Shown here: one piece after another, positions 19,305-28,700 of the stretch
Position numbering within the stretch: position 1 is the first letter of the stretch
Layout of the letters: the number at the start of each line of letters is the position of its first letter
From: an uncultured Oscillospiraceae bacterium
Lineage (GTDB): Bacteria > Bacillota > Clostridia > Oscillospirales > Oscillospiraceae
Assembly (NCBI GenBank): GCA_934667815.1
Contig: CAKUMO010000004.1
Span: forward strand, 1 to 64,000
DNA: 64,000 nucleotides
Direction: 5' to 3'
Made by a program: the position numbers and the translations under genes
The notes under the pieces: generated by a model
The model's database searches: none
What the model was told of the DNA's origin: nothing
Seen by the model: only the letters and a program-made list of their open reading frames with translations

Positions 19305-20021
19305 TCATTTCTCTGCAAAGCTGTCGAGAATGTATTGATTGTAGCGTGCCCATGCGTCAGGCGTCAGGTCGCAGTGACCGCGATCGGGGACAATCTCCAG
19401 CGTAATCTCATGCCCTGCCTGCTGCATTGCCTTGGTAAAAGGCGCGGAATGCGCGGACAGAAGCACGGCCCTGTCCTCTGCGCAATGGAACAGATGATAC
19501 GGAATACGCGGGAGCTTATCGACGAGATGAAGCGGGGAAAAACGCGCCAGAGCCTCGGACATGGTGCCCTCCTCCGTCCCGAAGGCGCTGTACAGCGTTC
19601 GCGGCAGGTCGGGACGTTCGGAATAATGATAGGGCAGGTCACACACGGGGCAGTTTGCAACGCATACGATGGGAGAATGCTCGGAATATGCGGTGTAGAC
19701 GATTGCGGACAGGCCGCCCATGCTGCCGCCGGTCGAGGCCACGGGAAGCTCCCTGCCGTATCGGGCGTTCAGCACCGATACGATCTCGTCCGTAAAGCGA
19801 AGCGTCTGCCGATTCATCCATGCCCAGGGGTTTGTGTAGGGGATTACAAAGAGCAGACCCTTGGAGGCATAAAAACGGCCTTGCTCCGGGTCGGAGTCAT
19901 ACCTCGACTGGTCGCCCAGACCGGAAAACGCAAGCACGATCCCGCGCGGACTGCCGGAGATCAGATGATCGTTGGAATAGGCGAAGTTAGACAGGTTTTC
20001 GCTGGTTACGATTCCGGTCAT
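19305..20021 (-). CDS. Alpha/beta hydrolase
   Basis: The 238-aa product has an alpha/beta hydrolase fold with the nucleophile elbow GGSMGG, an acidic residue in CAEDRAVL and a histidine in DRGHCDL that complete a likely catalytic triad. RGIVLAFSGLGDQSRYD probably forms the oxyanion loop. It has no signal peptide, so it acts in the cytosol. The best family description is a prolyl-oligopeptidase-like or esterase-like hydrolase; the substrate is unknown. It is a single gene ending at its own terminator, upstream in the reading direction of the MerR operon. Confidence 0.82.
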   Translation of the reverse strand: MTGIVTSENLSNFAYSNDHLISGSPRGIVLAFSGLGDQSRYDSDPEQGRFYASKGLLFVIPYTNPWAWMNRQTLRFTDEIVSVLNARYGRELPVASTGGSMGGLSAIVYTAYSEHSPIVCVANCPVCDLPYHYSERPDLPRTLYSAFGTEEGTMSEALARFSPLHLVDKLPRIPYHLFHCAEDRAVLLSAHSAPFTKAMQQAGHEITLEIVPDRGHCDLTPDAWARYNQYILDSFAEK

Positions 20022-20040
20022 GGCTTTGCCCCCCCATAAC

Positions 20041-21039
20041 TTACGCCAGCGCGGCGGTGATGATGGCCATCTTGTAGACCTCGTCGGCGTTGCAGCCGCG
20101 GCTGAGGTCGTTGATCGGTGCGTTCAGGCCGAGCAGGATGGGGCCGTAGGCCTCGTAGCCGCCGAGTCTCTGCGCGATCTTGTAGCCGATGTTGCCCGCT
20201 TCAATGCAGGGGAAGATGAAGGTGTTGGCATAGCCTGCGACCGGGGAGCCGGGGAACTTGAGCTGACCGACGACCGGAGAAACCGCCGCGTCAAACTGCA
20301 TCTCGCCGTCGATGGCAAGGTCGGGCGCCAGCTCTTTGGCTCTTGCAGTGGCGTCGCGGGAGAGCTGCACCGTGCCGCCCTTGCCGGAGCCCTTGGTGGA
20401 AAAGCTCAGCATAGCGACCTTCGGGTCGATGCCGAAGATCTTCGCGCAGCGGGCGGTCTCAATTGCGACCTCGGCCAGCTTGTCCGCAGCGGAAACGACG
20501 ACGTTGCCGTCCTTATCGACGGTGTCCTCATAGGAAATATTGATGGCGCAGTCGCCCATGGCCAGCTTTTCTTCGCCGCGCACGAGGATGAAGCAGGACG
20601 AGACAAGGTGCGCGCCCGGCTTGGTTTTGACAAGCTGCAGCGCCGGGCGGACGGTGTCGGCGGTGGAGTAGGTCGCGCCGCCCAGCAGCGCGTCGGCGTA
20701 GCCCATCTTCACGAGCATGGTGCCGAAATAGTTGCCCTTGCTCAGCGCGTCGCGGCACTGCTCGGCGGTCATTTTGCCCTTGCGCAGCGCGACCATTTTT
20801 TCGACCATGGCGTCCATTTCGGGATAGGTCGCGGGGTCGAGAATTTCAAGACCCTCGATGTCGAAGCCGCCCTTTGCGGCCGCAGCCTTGACCTCCTCAA
20901 CGTTGCCGACGAGGATCGGAGTGAGGAAGCCGTCCTTCTTCAGGCGGCTGGCGGCGTCGAGAATGCGCGCGTCGGGGCCTTCGGTAAAGACGATCTTGCG
21001 GGGATTGGCCTTCAGAATATCAATGAGTCGTTCAAACAT
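20041..21039 (-). CDS. pta: Phosphate acetyltransferase
   Basis: The 332-aa enzyme interconverts acetyl-CoA and acetyl phosphate, feeding ATP formation through acetate kinase. Marks are the start MFERLIDILKANPRKIVFTE, VGNVEEV, LLGGATYSTADTVRPALQ, MLSFSTKGSGKG and the C-terminal GLNAPINDLSRGCNADEV. The start at 21039 follows GGAGG; upstream in-frame ATGs lie in the promoter. ackA is not adjacent. Together with tdh-kbl it offers a route from threonine-derived acetyl-CoA to acetate. Confidence 0.96.
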   Translation of the reverse strand: MFERLIDILKANPRKIVFTEGPDARILDAASRLKKDGFLTPILVGNVEEVKAAAAKGGFDIEGLEILDPATYPEMDAMVEKMVALRKGKMTAEQCRDALSKGNYFGTMLVKMGYADALLGGATYSTADTVRPALQLVKTKPGAHLVSSCFILVRGEEKLAMGDCAINISYEDTVDKDGNVVVSAADKLAEVAIETARCAKIFGIDPKVAMLSFSTKGSGKGGTVQLSRDATARAKELAPDLAIDGEMQFDAAVSPVVGQLKFPGSPVAGYANTFIFPCIEAGNIGYKIAQRLGGYEAYGPILLGLNAPINDLSRGCNADEVYKMAIITAALA

Positions 21040-21084
21040 GGAAAATACCTCCGTTTTCAGACGAATGTCTGTAATTCTTTCTCT

Positions 21085-21114
21085 ATTATACAACCTCGGG
21101 CGTGGGAAAATCAA
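21085..21114 (-). promoter_or_regulatory. Promoter of pta
   Basis: On the minus strand TTGATT (21109-21114), 18 nt, TATAAT (21085-21090). It overlaps the end of the rluA-type gene. Confidence 0.65.
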
Positions 21115-21979
21115 GTAGCACGTCCGTGCGGGCGCGGATTTCGAGCGTTTTTTTCGTGATCGGATGCACAAGGCGCAGCGAGACGGCGCAGAGCTGCTGC
21201 CCGGCGATGCCGTGCTGCGCGGAAAAGGCCAGCGATTCCGCCGTGCCGTACTGCGGGTCGCCCAGAATGGGGCAGCCGAGGGCGCGGCAATGCAGACGGA
21301 GCTGGTGCGTGCGGCCGGTCAGGGGAGACAGCTCCAGCTTGGCGCAACCGTTCCGCGTCTCCAGCACGCGGTAGCGCGAACGGGCGGGCTTGCCGTCCGC
21401 GCGAAGCTCACGCAGCAGACTGTCGCCCTCGCAGCGGGCGATGGGCGCGTCGATCAGCCCCTCGGGCGCCTCCGGAATGCCGAACACGGCGGCGTGATAG
21501 GTCTTTTGAATCGCGCCCTCGGCGTGCTGCCTGCGCATCAGCTCGTGGACGTAGGCGTTTTTGGCCAGCAGTACAACGCCGAAGGTGTCGCGGTCGAGAC
21601 GGCTGACCGGATGGACGGCGCAGCGCTGGCCGGTTTGGCGGTAATATCCCGCGAGGAAATTGGCAAGCGTGCCCTCGTTGCGCGTGTGCGACGGGTGCAT
21701 CAGCAGGCCCGCGGGCTTTTCCAGCGCGATGAGCGCCTCGTCCTCGAATAAAATTTCAAGCGCGCCGTCCTCGGCCGGGTAATCCGGCTCCGGCTCGTCG
21801 AGGCAGACGCGGATTTCGTCGCCCGGATGCACGATGTGATTGGTAAAGGCGGGCGCACCGTTGACGGTGTATGCGCCGCAGTATTTCAGACGGCTGGCAA
21901 GGCCGGAGGACATCCCCAGCTCGCGCCGCAGAATGGAAAGCAGCCGCGTCTCGCGCTGCGCCGTGTGGGTCAGGAACAT
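21086..21979 (-). CDS. RluA family pseudouridine synthase
   Basis: The 297-aa product has an N-terminal S4-like segment (LLSILRRELGMSSGLASRLK, GDEIRV) and a pseudouridine synthase core with the catalytic motif HPVSRLDRDTFGVVL (the Asp in RLDRDT) and the TGRTHQLRLH signature. It modifies uridines in rRNA or tRNA; which of the RluD-like paralogs it represents cannot be fixed from sequence. The start at 21979 follows an AGGTGA site. The much longer frame that extends upstream has no translation signals and is antisense to the GNAT gene. Confidence 0.93.
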   Translation of the reverse strand: MFLTHTAQRETRLLSILRRELGMSSGLASRLKYCGAYTVNGAPAFTNHIVHPGDEIRVCLDEPEPDYPAEDGALEILFEDEALIALEKPAGLLMHPSHTRNEGTLANFLAGYYRQTGQRCAVHPVSRLDRDTFGVVLLAKNAYVHELMRRQHAEGAIQKTYHAAVFGIPEAPEGLIDAPIARCEGDSLLRELRADGKPARSRYRVLETRNGCAKLELSPLTGRTHQLRLHCRALGCPILGDPQYGTAESLAFSAQHGIAGQQLCAVSLRLVHPITKKTLEIRARTDVLLDFPTPEVV

Positions 21980-22037
21980 AACATCACCTACTCCTATTGT
22001 AACACGTTTATTTCTTTTAGGAAAGTGCATTTTCCGC

Positions 22038-22066
22038 TTGCGCAAAGTCTGCGTACCTGCTACAAT
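22038..22066 (+). promoter_or_regulatory. Promoter of the GNAT gene
   Basis: TTGCGC (22038-22043), 17 nt, TACAAT (22061-22066), about 18 nt before the start codon. Confidence 0.6.
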
Positions 22067-22084
22067 GCCCAAAGAGGTGATTTT

Positions 22085-22726
22085 ATGACCGATCTTCCGG
22101 TCTTTACGGCGGCCGACGGCCTTGCCACGCTGATCCTGCACGAGATCCCGGCAAAGCGCGAGGCTTACATTCTCGTGCGCACGGTGTTCGGGACGCTGGA
22201 CGGCCTGCTGCGCGAATGCGCAGCGTTCTGCCGCGGCACGGGCGCGGAGCGCGTCTATGCGGGCGGTGCGGCGAACTTTTCGGGCTATCCGGTCTTTGCG
22301 CGGCTGATCGAGCGCAGTGCGGAGTTTCCCACCCTGCCGCAGACGGACTGCGCGGTCGAGCCGGTTGCGCAGGATACGGCCGAGCGCTGGGCGGCGCTGT
22401 ATAACGACCGCTTCCGCGCGGTGCCCTCGGCGCAGAGCTGCGGCTTTGCCGAGACACGCAGGCTGGCGGCAAGCGGCGAGTGCTTTTTTGTAACGGAAAA
22501 CGGCGGGCGCATCGGCCTTGGCCGCGTGCGCGGGGAGACGCTTCTGGCGCTGGCCTCGCTCGTGCCCGGCGCGGGGGAGCGGACGCTCCTGACTCTCGTG
22601 CGGCATTGCGGGCTTCATCGGGTCGAGCTGGTCTGTGCGGTGGAAAATCCCCGTGCAATGGCACTTTACGACCGCCTGCATTTCTCGCGCGGAAAATTGC
22701 GCCAGAGCTGGTATTGCGTCGAATAA
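22085..22726 (+). CDS. GNAT-like acetyltransferase
   Basis: The 213-aa product starts at 22085 after GAGGTG. The C-terminal half keeps the GNAT pattern: a beta strand with RIGLGRVRGE, a short acetyl-CoA loop PGAGERTLLTLV, and ENPRAMALYDRLHF, the ending common to GCN5-related acetyltransferases. The N-terminal half is poorly conserved. The substrate is unknown. It is a single-gene unit divergent from the rluA-type gene. Confidence 0.75.
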   Translation: MTDLPVFTAADGLATLILHEIPAKREAYILVRTVFGTLDGLLRECAAFCRGTGAERVYAGGAANFSGYPVFARLIERSAEFPTLPQTDCAVEPVAQDTAERWAALYNDRFRAVPSAQSCGFAETRRLAASGECFFVTENGGRIGLGRVRGETLLALASLVPGAGERTLLTLVRHCGLHRVELVCAVENPRAMALYDRLHFSRGKLRQSWYCVE

Positions 22727-22802
22727 AAGCGTTTTAGCCCCTTTTGCCAAAATCCGTGTAAAAAAATCGTGGGAATTTGTATTCTTTCTGTCAGAAAACC
22801 GG

Positions 22803-22831
22803 TGGACGAAAGAGACTTCTTCTGTTATAAT
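22803..22831 (+). promoter_or_regulatory. Extended -10 promoter of the glmU-prs-pth series
   Basis: TGGACG (22803-22808), 17 nt, TATAAT (22826-22831), with an upstream TG one base before the -10 box. Start codon at 22880. Confidence 0.7.
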
Positions 22832-22879
22832 AGACTTGTAAAAGTAGGAACCCCAGCGAAAAGAAAGGTCGTGAGTCCC

Positions 22880-24046
22880 ATGCCAGGAAAATCTGCCGTC
22901 ATCTTTGTCCCGGACGATACCGCCAAAACCGGATATCCGCAGCCTTTGATGCTCCAGAGCGTCATGGGCGCGCCCTTGCTCGCGTGGCTGGCAAACAGCT
23001 TGTTTGACAGCGGTGTCGGGCGCTTCTTTTTGGCCTGCCACCCGGAGCGGATGCAGGCGGTCTGCGCGTGCATGCCCGAGGGCGCGGAGGTCACCGCCGC
23101 CAGCGAGAGCAACCCCGCCGACCTGCTGCATGTCTTTCTTTCCACCGCCGAGGATTCCGAGCGCACGGTGCTCATTGTCACGGGTCCGGCGGTCTATCTG
23201 CCCGCACTGGCCGCGCACGGCGAGGCGAAGCGTACCGGCAATGTCTGCCGCGTCCCGCGCACGGCCCTGATGGATGCCATCGATGCACGTGCGCCCTTCG
23301 GCCGCTTTTTCCGCGAGCAGGGCGAGCCTGTCACGGATGCCGAGGGCGTGTTCCCCGTAGAAACGCCTGCGGCGCTGCCTGTGGTCTCCGAACTACTGCG
23401 GCGTGACCGGATGCTGCGGCTCATGAAGCAGGGGGTGGAGGTCTATGATCCGGCAAGCTGCTATGTTGAGCCGACCGTGCAGCTTGCAGCGGGCGTGCGG
23501 CTTCTGCCCGGCGCGATGCTCAAGGGCAAGACCGTTGTCGGGGCGGGCGCGGTCATCGGCCCGTGGAGCACGGTCACGGACAGCGAGATCGGAGAAAACA
23601 GCGTCGTGAACGCTTCGCAGATCGAGGCCTCCCATGTCGGCGCGAACGCACAGATCGGCCCCTACGCCCGTCTGCGTGAAAACTGCCTGCTCGGCAGCGG
23701 CGTGTATGTGGGTAATTTTGTAGAATTGAAAAATGCCGCCGTGGGCGCGGATACGCGCCTGTCGCACCTGAGCTACGTCGGCGACGCCGCGCTGGGCGAG
23801 CGCTGCAACGTCGGCTGCGGCGCGGTCACGGTCAATTACGACCGCGTGACCAAGCAGCGTACCACCGTCGGCGACGACGCTTTCATCGGCTGCAATTCCT
23901 CCCTTGTCGCGCCCGTGACGCTGGGCGACGGCGCTTATATTGCCGCCGGCTCCGTCATCACGGAGGACGTTCCCGCGCAGGCGCTGGGCATTGCCCGCAG
24001 CCGCCAGTCCAACAAGCGCGACTGGGCGGCAAAGCATAAGAAATAA
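22880..24046 (+). CDS. GlmU-like protein: intact acetyltransferase domain, degenerate nucleotidyltransferase domain
   Basis: The 388-aa product aligns along its length with GlmU, which makes UDP-GlcNAc in two steps. The C-terminal left-handed beta helix (about 195-388) keeps the acetyltransferase residues: GPYARLR, NFVELKNA, SHLSYVGDA, NVGCG and VNYD. The N-terminal domain is shortened and has lost the uridyltransferase signature LAAGxGTRM: the segment reads SAVIFVPDDTAKTGYPQPL. It still has the linker ELLRRDRMLRLM. The first step may therefore be done by another enzyme, or this may be a GlmU-like acetyltransferase only. prs follows 55 bp downstream. Confidence 0.85.
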   Translation: MPGKSAVIFVPDDTAKTGYPQPLMLQSVMGAPLLAWLANSLFDSGVGRFFLACHPERMQAVCACMPEGAEVTAASESNPADLLHVFLSTAEDSERTVLIVTGPAVYLPALAAHGEAKRTGNVCRVPRTALMDAIDARAPFGRFFREQGEPVTDAEGVFPVETPAALPVVSELLRRDRMLRLMKQGVEVYDPASCYVEPTVQLAAGVRLLPGAMLKGKTVVGAGAVIGPWSTVTDSEIGENSVVNASQIEASHVGANAQIGPYARLRENCLLGSGVYVGNFVELKNAAVGADTRLSHLSYVGDAALGERCNVGCGAVTVNYDRVTKQRTTVGDDAFIGCNSSLVAPVTLGDGAYIAAGSVITEDVPAQALGIARSRQSNKRDWAAKHKK

Positions 24047-24101
24047 GTCGGAAATTTGAGCTGCACGGATTCTCGTGGCTCGGAAAATAGAGGTACATGA
24101 A

Positions 24102-25067
24102 ATGATTGCACACGGAAAAGAGATCAAGGTATTCTCCGCCAACGCCAACCGCCCGTTTGCAGAGGGCATCTGCAATGAGCTGGGCATTTCGCTGGGCGAC
24201 AGCGTTGTGACTGCGTTTGCCGACGGTGAGATCTCCGTCTCCATCAACGAATCGGTGCGCGGCTGCGACGTGTTCGTGGTTCAGTCCACCTGCAAGCCCG
24301 TCAATAACAATCTGATGGAGCTGCTCATCATGATCGACGCCTTCCGCCGCGCCTCCGCCGGACGCATCACGGCCGTGATGCCCTATTTCGGCTACGCCCG
24401 TCAGGACCGCAAGGCCAAGGGCCGCGACCCCATTTCCGCCAAGCTCGTCGCCAACCTCATCACCCGCGCGGGTGCTGACCGCGTGCTGACCATGGATCTG
24501 CACGCCGCGCAGATTCAGGGCTTCTTCGACATCCCCGTGGACAACATGCTCGGCAATCCGCTGTTCACGAAGTATTATATGTCCAAATTCGATGAGAAGA
24601 TCTATAACCACGACGATTTCTGCGTCGTCTCGCCGGACGTTGGCTCCGTCGCCCGCTCCCGCGCTTTCGCGGCCAAGGTGCACATGGGCCTGTCCATCGT
24701 GGACAAGCGCCGTCAGCGTGCCAACATGTGCGAGGTCATGAACATCATCGGCGATGTCGAGGGCAAGACCTGCATCCTGTACGACGACATCGTGGACACC
24801 GCCGGCTCCCTCTGCAATGCCGCCAAGGCCATCAAGGAGATCGGCAAGGCCAAGGCCGTCTACGCCTGCGCCTCCCACGGCGTGCTGTCCAAGGACGCCT
24901 GCCAGAAGGTCGAGGATAGCTGCATCGAGGAGCTGATGCTGCTCAACACCATTCCGCTGCCCGAGCATTACACCGGCAATAAGATCCGCCAGCTTGACGC
25001 TGCACCCATCTTCGCCAAGGCCATTTCCCGCATCTATAACGAGACCTCCATCTCGAACCTGTTCTGA
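24102..25067 (+). CDS. prs: Ribose-phosphate pyrophosphokinase
   Basis: The 321-aa enzyme makes PRPP from ribose 5-phosphate and ATP, feeding nucleotide, His and Trp synthesis. Marks are FADGEISVSINE, YFGYARQDRK, the signature DLHAAQIQGFF, SPDVGSVARSRAFA and the PRPP-binding loop LYDDIVDTAGS. The start at 24102 (GAGGTACATGAA before ATG) is chosen over 24075. The glmU-prs-pth-mfd order is common in Bacillota. Confidence 0.96.
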   Translation: MIAHGKEIKVFSANANRPFAEGICNELGISLGDSVVTAFADGEISVSINESVRGCDVFVVQSTCKPVNNNLMELLIMIDAFRRASAGRITAVMPYFGYARQDRKAKGRDPISAKLVANLITRAGADRVLTMDLHAAQIQGFFDIPVDNMLGNPLFTKYYMSKFDEKIYNHDDFCVVSPDVGSVARSRAFAAKVHMGLSIVDKRRQRANMCEVMNIIGDVEGKTCILYDDIVDTAGSLCNAAKAIKEIGKAKAVYACASHGVLSKDACQKVEDSCIEELMLLNTIPLPEHYTGNKIRQLDAAPIFAKAISRIYNETSISNLF

Positions 25068-25663
25068 TGCTGTTTCGTAAGCCTGCCTGCGACTGGCTGA
25101 TCGTGGGGCTGGGAAATCCGGGCGACAATTATGCGCGCACACGGCACAACGCGGGCTTTCGTGCGCTGGACTGCCTTGCGGGCAAGCTCGGTGTGAAGCT
25201 CGACCGCGCGAAATTCCGCGCGCTGACCGCGCAGGCGACATGGCAGGAGCAGAAGCTGCTGCTTATGAAGCCGCAGACTTTCATGAACAATTCCGGCCTC
25301 GCGGTCATGGACGCGGTGAACTTTTACAAGCTGCCGCCCGAGCGCGTGATCGTTGTTTTTGACGACATTTCTCTGCCGGTCGGCCGTCTGCGTGTGCGTG
25401 CGGACGGCTCGGCGGGCGGTCACAACGGCATCAAGTCCATCATCGGCTGTCTGAACAGTCAGAGCTTTCCGCGTGTGAAGATCGGCGTGGGGCAGAAGCC
25501 GCATCCGGATTACGATCTTGCCGATTGGGTGCTCTCGAATTTCACGAAGGACGAGGACGCGCATGTTGCGCGTGCCGCCGAGGCCGCGGCCGAGGCTGCG
25601 CTGACCGTGCTGACGGAGGGCGTTCCTGCCGCCGCTGCGAAATTTAATGGCGCACACGAATAA
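25067..25663 (+). CDS. pth: Peptidyl-tRNA hydrolase
   Basis: The 198-aa enzyme frees tRNA from prematurely released peptidyl-tRNA. The signatures WLIVGLGNPGDNYARTRHNAG (with the catalytic His), KPQTFMNNSG, DDISLPVGRLRVR and GGHNGIKSII are all present. Its ATG overlaps the prs stop codon (TGATG), indicating translational coupling. Confidence 0.97.
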   Translation: MLFRKPACDWLIVGLGNPGDNYARTRHNAGFRALDCLAGKLGVKLDRAKFRALTAQATWQEQKLLLMKPQTFMNNSGLAVMDAVNFYKLPPERVIVVFDDISLPVGRLRVRADGSAGGHNGIKSIIGCLNSQSFPRVKIGVGQKPHPDYDLADWVLSNFTKDEDAHVARAAEAAAEAALTVLTEGVPAAAAKFNGAHE

Positions 25664-25789
25664 GTGTAAAATAATAGGGAATTTTTACGGAAAACGGCTC
25701 TTTGCCCGCTTTCCGTATTCCTGCGTGGAGGGAAATTTTCTTGGAATCTCCACTTAAAAATTCTTTCGACCGGAGGTTTTTAGTAGAAT

Positions 25790-28700
25790 ATGGAACTTTT
25801 GCTCTCCCTTTTGAACCGCCTGCCGGAGTTTACCCGGCTGCTGGATGCGGTCGAAAAGAATCAGCCCGCCGGCGTTTCCGGTGCGGCGCAGATCAACCGT
25901 TCGCATCTGATTGCCTCCGTGCTGCACGAGACGAAGCGCCCGGCGCTCATCGTCTGTCAGGACGAGCTGGCCGCGCGGCGCACGCAGTCGGAGCTGGCGG
26001 CCTTTCTGGGCTTTGAAGCGCCGATCCTGCCCTCGCGTGACCTGACGTTTTATAATGCGTCCGCGATCTCGCGCGGCTGGGAGCACAAGCGCCTGCGCCA
26101 GCTCTATGACCTTGCACGCGGGGAGACGAAGGTGCAGATCGTTACATGGGAGGCGCTTGCGCTGCGCACCATGCCCAAAGCCGTGCTCTTTGCCTCGGCG
26201 CTGACGCTCAAGCCCGGCGCGCAGCTTGCGCCCGAGGCGCTTTCCGCGCGGCTGGTGCGCATGGGCTATACGCGCTGCTCGCTGGTCGAGGGCGTGGGGC
26301 AGTTCAGTGTGCGCGGCGGCATTCTGGATGTCTTTTCCCCGGCGGCAGATCAGCCGGTGCGCGTGGAATTTTTCGGCGATGAAGTGGATACGATGGGCTT
26401 TTTTGACCTTGTCACGCAGCGCCGCACGGAAAACGCCGAGTCCCTCGTGCTGCTGCCCGTGGCCGAGACGCTGCCGCAGCTGCATGCGCAGGGCGCGGCG
26501 GGGCTGGCCGACGAGCTGGAGGCGCTGGCCGCGCGGCAGAAGCGCAGAAAAACACCCAACGAGGCGCTGGTCAAGACGCTGACGGAGGACGCCGAGCTGC
26601 TGCGCAGCGAGGCGGGCTTCTCCGCCGCCGACCGCTATCTTTCTCTGATCTATCCCGAATTTGCCTGCGCGGCGGACTATGTCCCGTCGGATCATGTCGT
26701 GTTCTTCTGTGACCACGGCAATCTGCGCCGCGCGGCGCAGCGCCAGAGCGAGGAACAGGGCATGACCCTCGACAGCCTGCTGCAATCGGGCATTCTTGCA
26801 GGCGAGCTGTGCGAGTTTTCCGCCGATTGGGAGGGCGTGTGCAGCCGGTTTGAGCACCGGGCGGCCGTGTTCCTCGATTCCTTCCTCGCCGCCTCCTATC
26901 CGCAGGGACTTCAGCCGAAAACGCTCGTGAGCATTTCTGCCAAGCAGCTCCCGTCCTACGGCGGGAATCTGGACGCGGCGGCATCCGACCTGCAATTCTA
27001 TCAGAAAAACGAATTTGCCTCACTCGTGCTGTGCGGCAACCGCCGCAGAGGCGAGATTCTGGCGCAGCAGCTCCGGGAGAAGGGACTTTCGGCCTTTTTG
27101 GCCTTCCCGATGATGAAGCTGCCGCAGCCGGGGCAAATTTTGCTCACCGACGGGGCGCTGCCCTTCGGCATGGAGTATCCCGATTTGCACTTTGCCGTGC
27201 TGACGGAGGGGCAGCTCCTCTCGGCGGGCGAGCGCAAGCCGCGCAAGCACAAGGTCAAGGCTACCAACCGCCAGAAGCTCGATTCCTTCACCGACCTCTC
27301 GCCGGGCGACCTGATCGTCCACGAATACCACGGCATCGGCCGCTACGTCTGCATGGAGCAGATGAAAATTGACGGCGTTATCAAGGACTATGTGAAGATT
27401 GCCTATCAGGGAAGCGACACGTTGTATGTGCCCGCGACCCAGCTTGATCTGATCTCCAAATACATCGGCGGCGGCGAGGACGCGCCCGTCAAGCTCAACA
27501 AGCTCGGCGGCGACCAGTGGCAGAAAACCAAGGCGCGCGCGAAGTCCGCGGCAAAGGATCTGGCGGCAGACCTGATTCAGCTCTATGCCGAGCGCAAGCG
27601 CCGCATGGGCTACGCCTTTGCGGCGGACACGCCGTGGCAGGCGGAGTTTGAAGACAATTTCCCCTACGCCGAGACGGACGACCAGCTGCGCTGCATCGAC
27701 GAGATCAAGGGCGATATGGAGTCGCCCCAGCCGATGGACCGCCTCCTGTGCGGCGACGTCGGCTTCGGCAAGACCGAGGTTGCGCTGCGCGCCGCGATGA
27801 AGGCGATTCTGGACGGCAAGCAGGTGGCAATCTTAGTGCCGACGACCGTGCTTGCCCAGCAGCATTACACCACCGCCGTCGCGCGTTTTCGCGGATTTCC
27901 GGTGCACATCGGCGTGCTTTCGCGCTTTTCCACCCCCGCGCAGCAGCGCAAGACGCTCTCCGATCTGCGCGCTGGAAGCTGCGATCTGGTCGTCGGCACG
28001 CACAAGCTGCTGCAAAAGGATGTCGCCTTTAAGGACCTCGGCCTTTTGATCGTGGACGAGGAGCAGCGCTTCGGCGTGACGCATAAGGAGAAGCTCAAGG
28101 AGCTTTCCCGCGGTGTGGACGTCCTGACCCTGTCCGCGACGCCCATCCCGCGCACGCTGAACATGGCGCTGTCCGGTCTGCGCGATATGTCCACCATTGA
28201 GGAGCCGCCGCACGACCGTTACCCCGTGCAGACCTTCGTGCTGGAATATGCCGAGCCGGTGCTGAACGACGCCATGCGGCGTGAGCTGGAACGCGGCGGT
28301 CAAGTATACTATCTGCACAACCGCGTCGAGACCATCGCGCAGTGCGCCGCGCACATCAAAAAGGCGCTGCCCGACGCGAGCGTCGCCGTCGCCCACGGAA
28401 AAATGTCCGAGGAAGAGCTGAGCGACGTCATGCAGCGCATGGACGACGGCGAGGTGCAGATTCTCGTCTGCACGACCATCATTGAGACGGGCATCGACAT
28501 TCCGAACGTCAATACCCTCATCATCGAGGATGCCGACAAGCTCGGACTTGCCCAGCTCCACCAGATTCGCGGGCGCGTCGGCCGCAGCAGCCGCCATGCC
28601 TATGCCTATCTGACCTTCAAGCGCGGCAAGGTGCTGACCGAGGTCGCGGAAAAGCGCCTGAACGCCATCCGCGACTACGCCGAGTTCGGATCCGGCTTTA

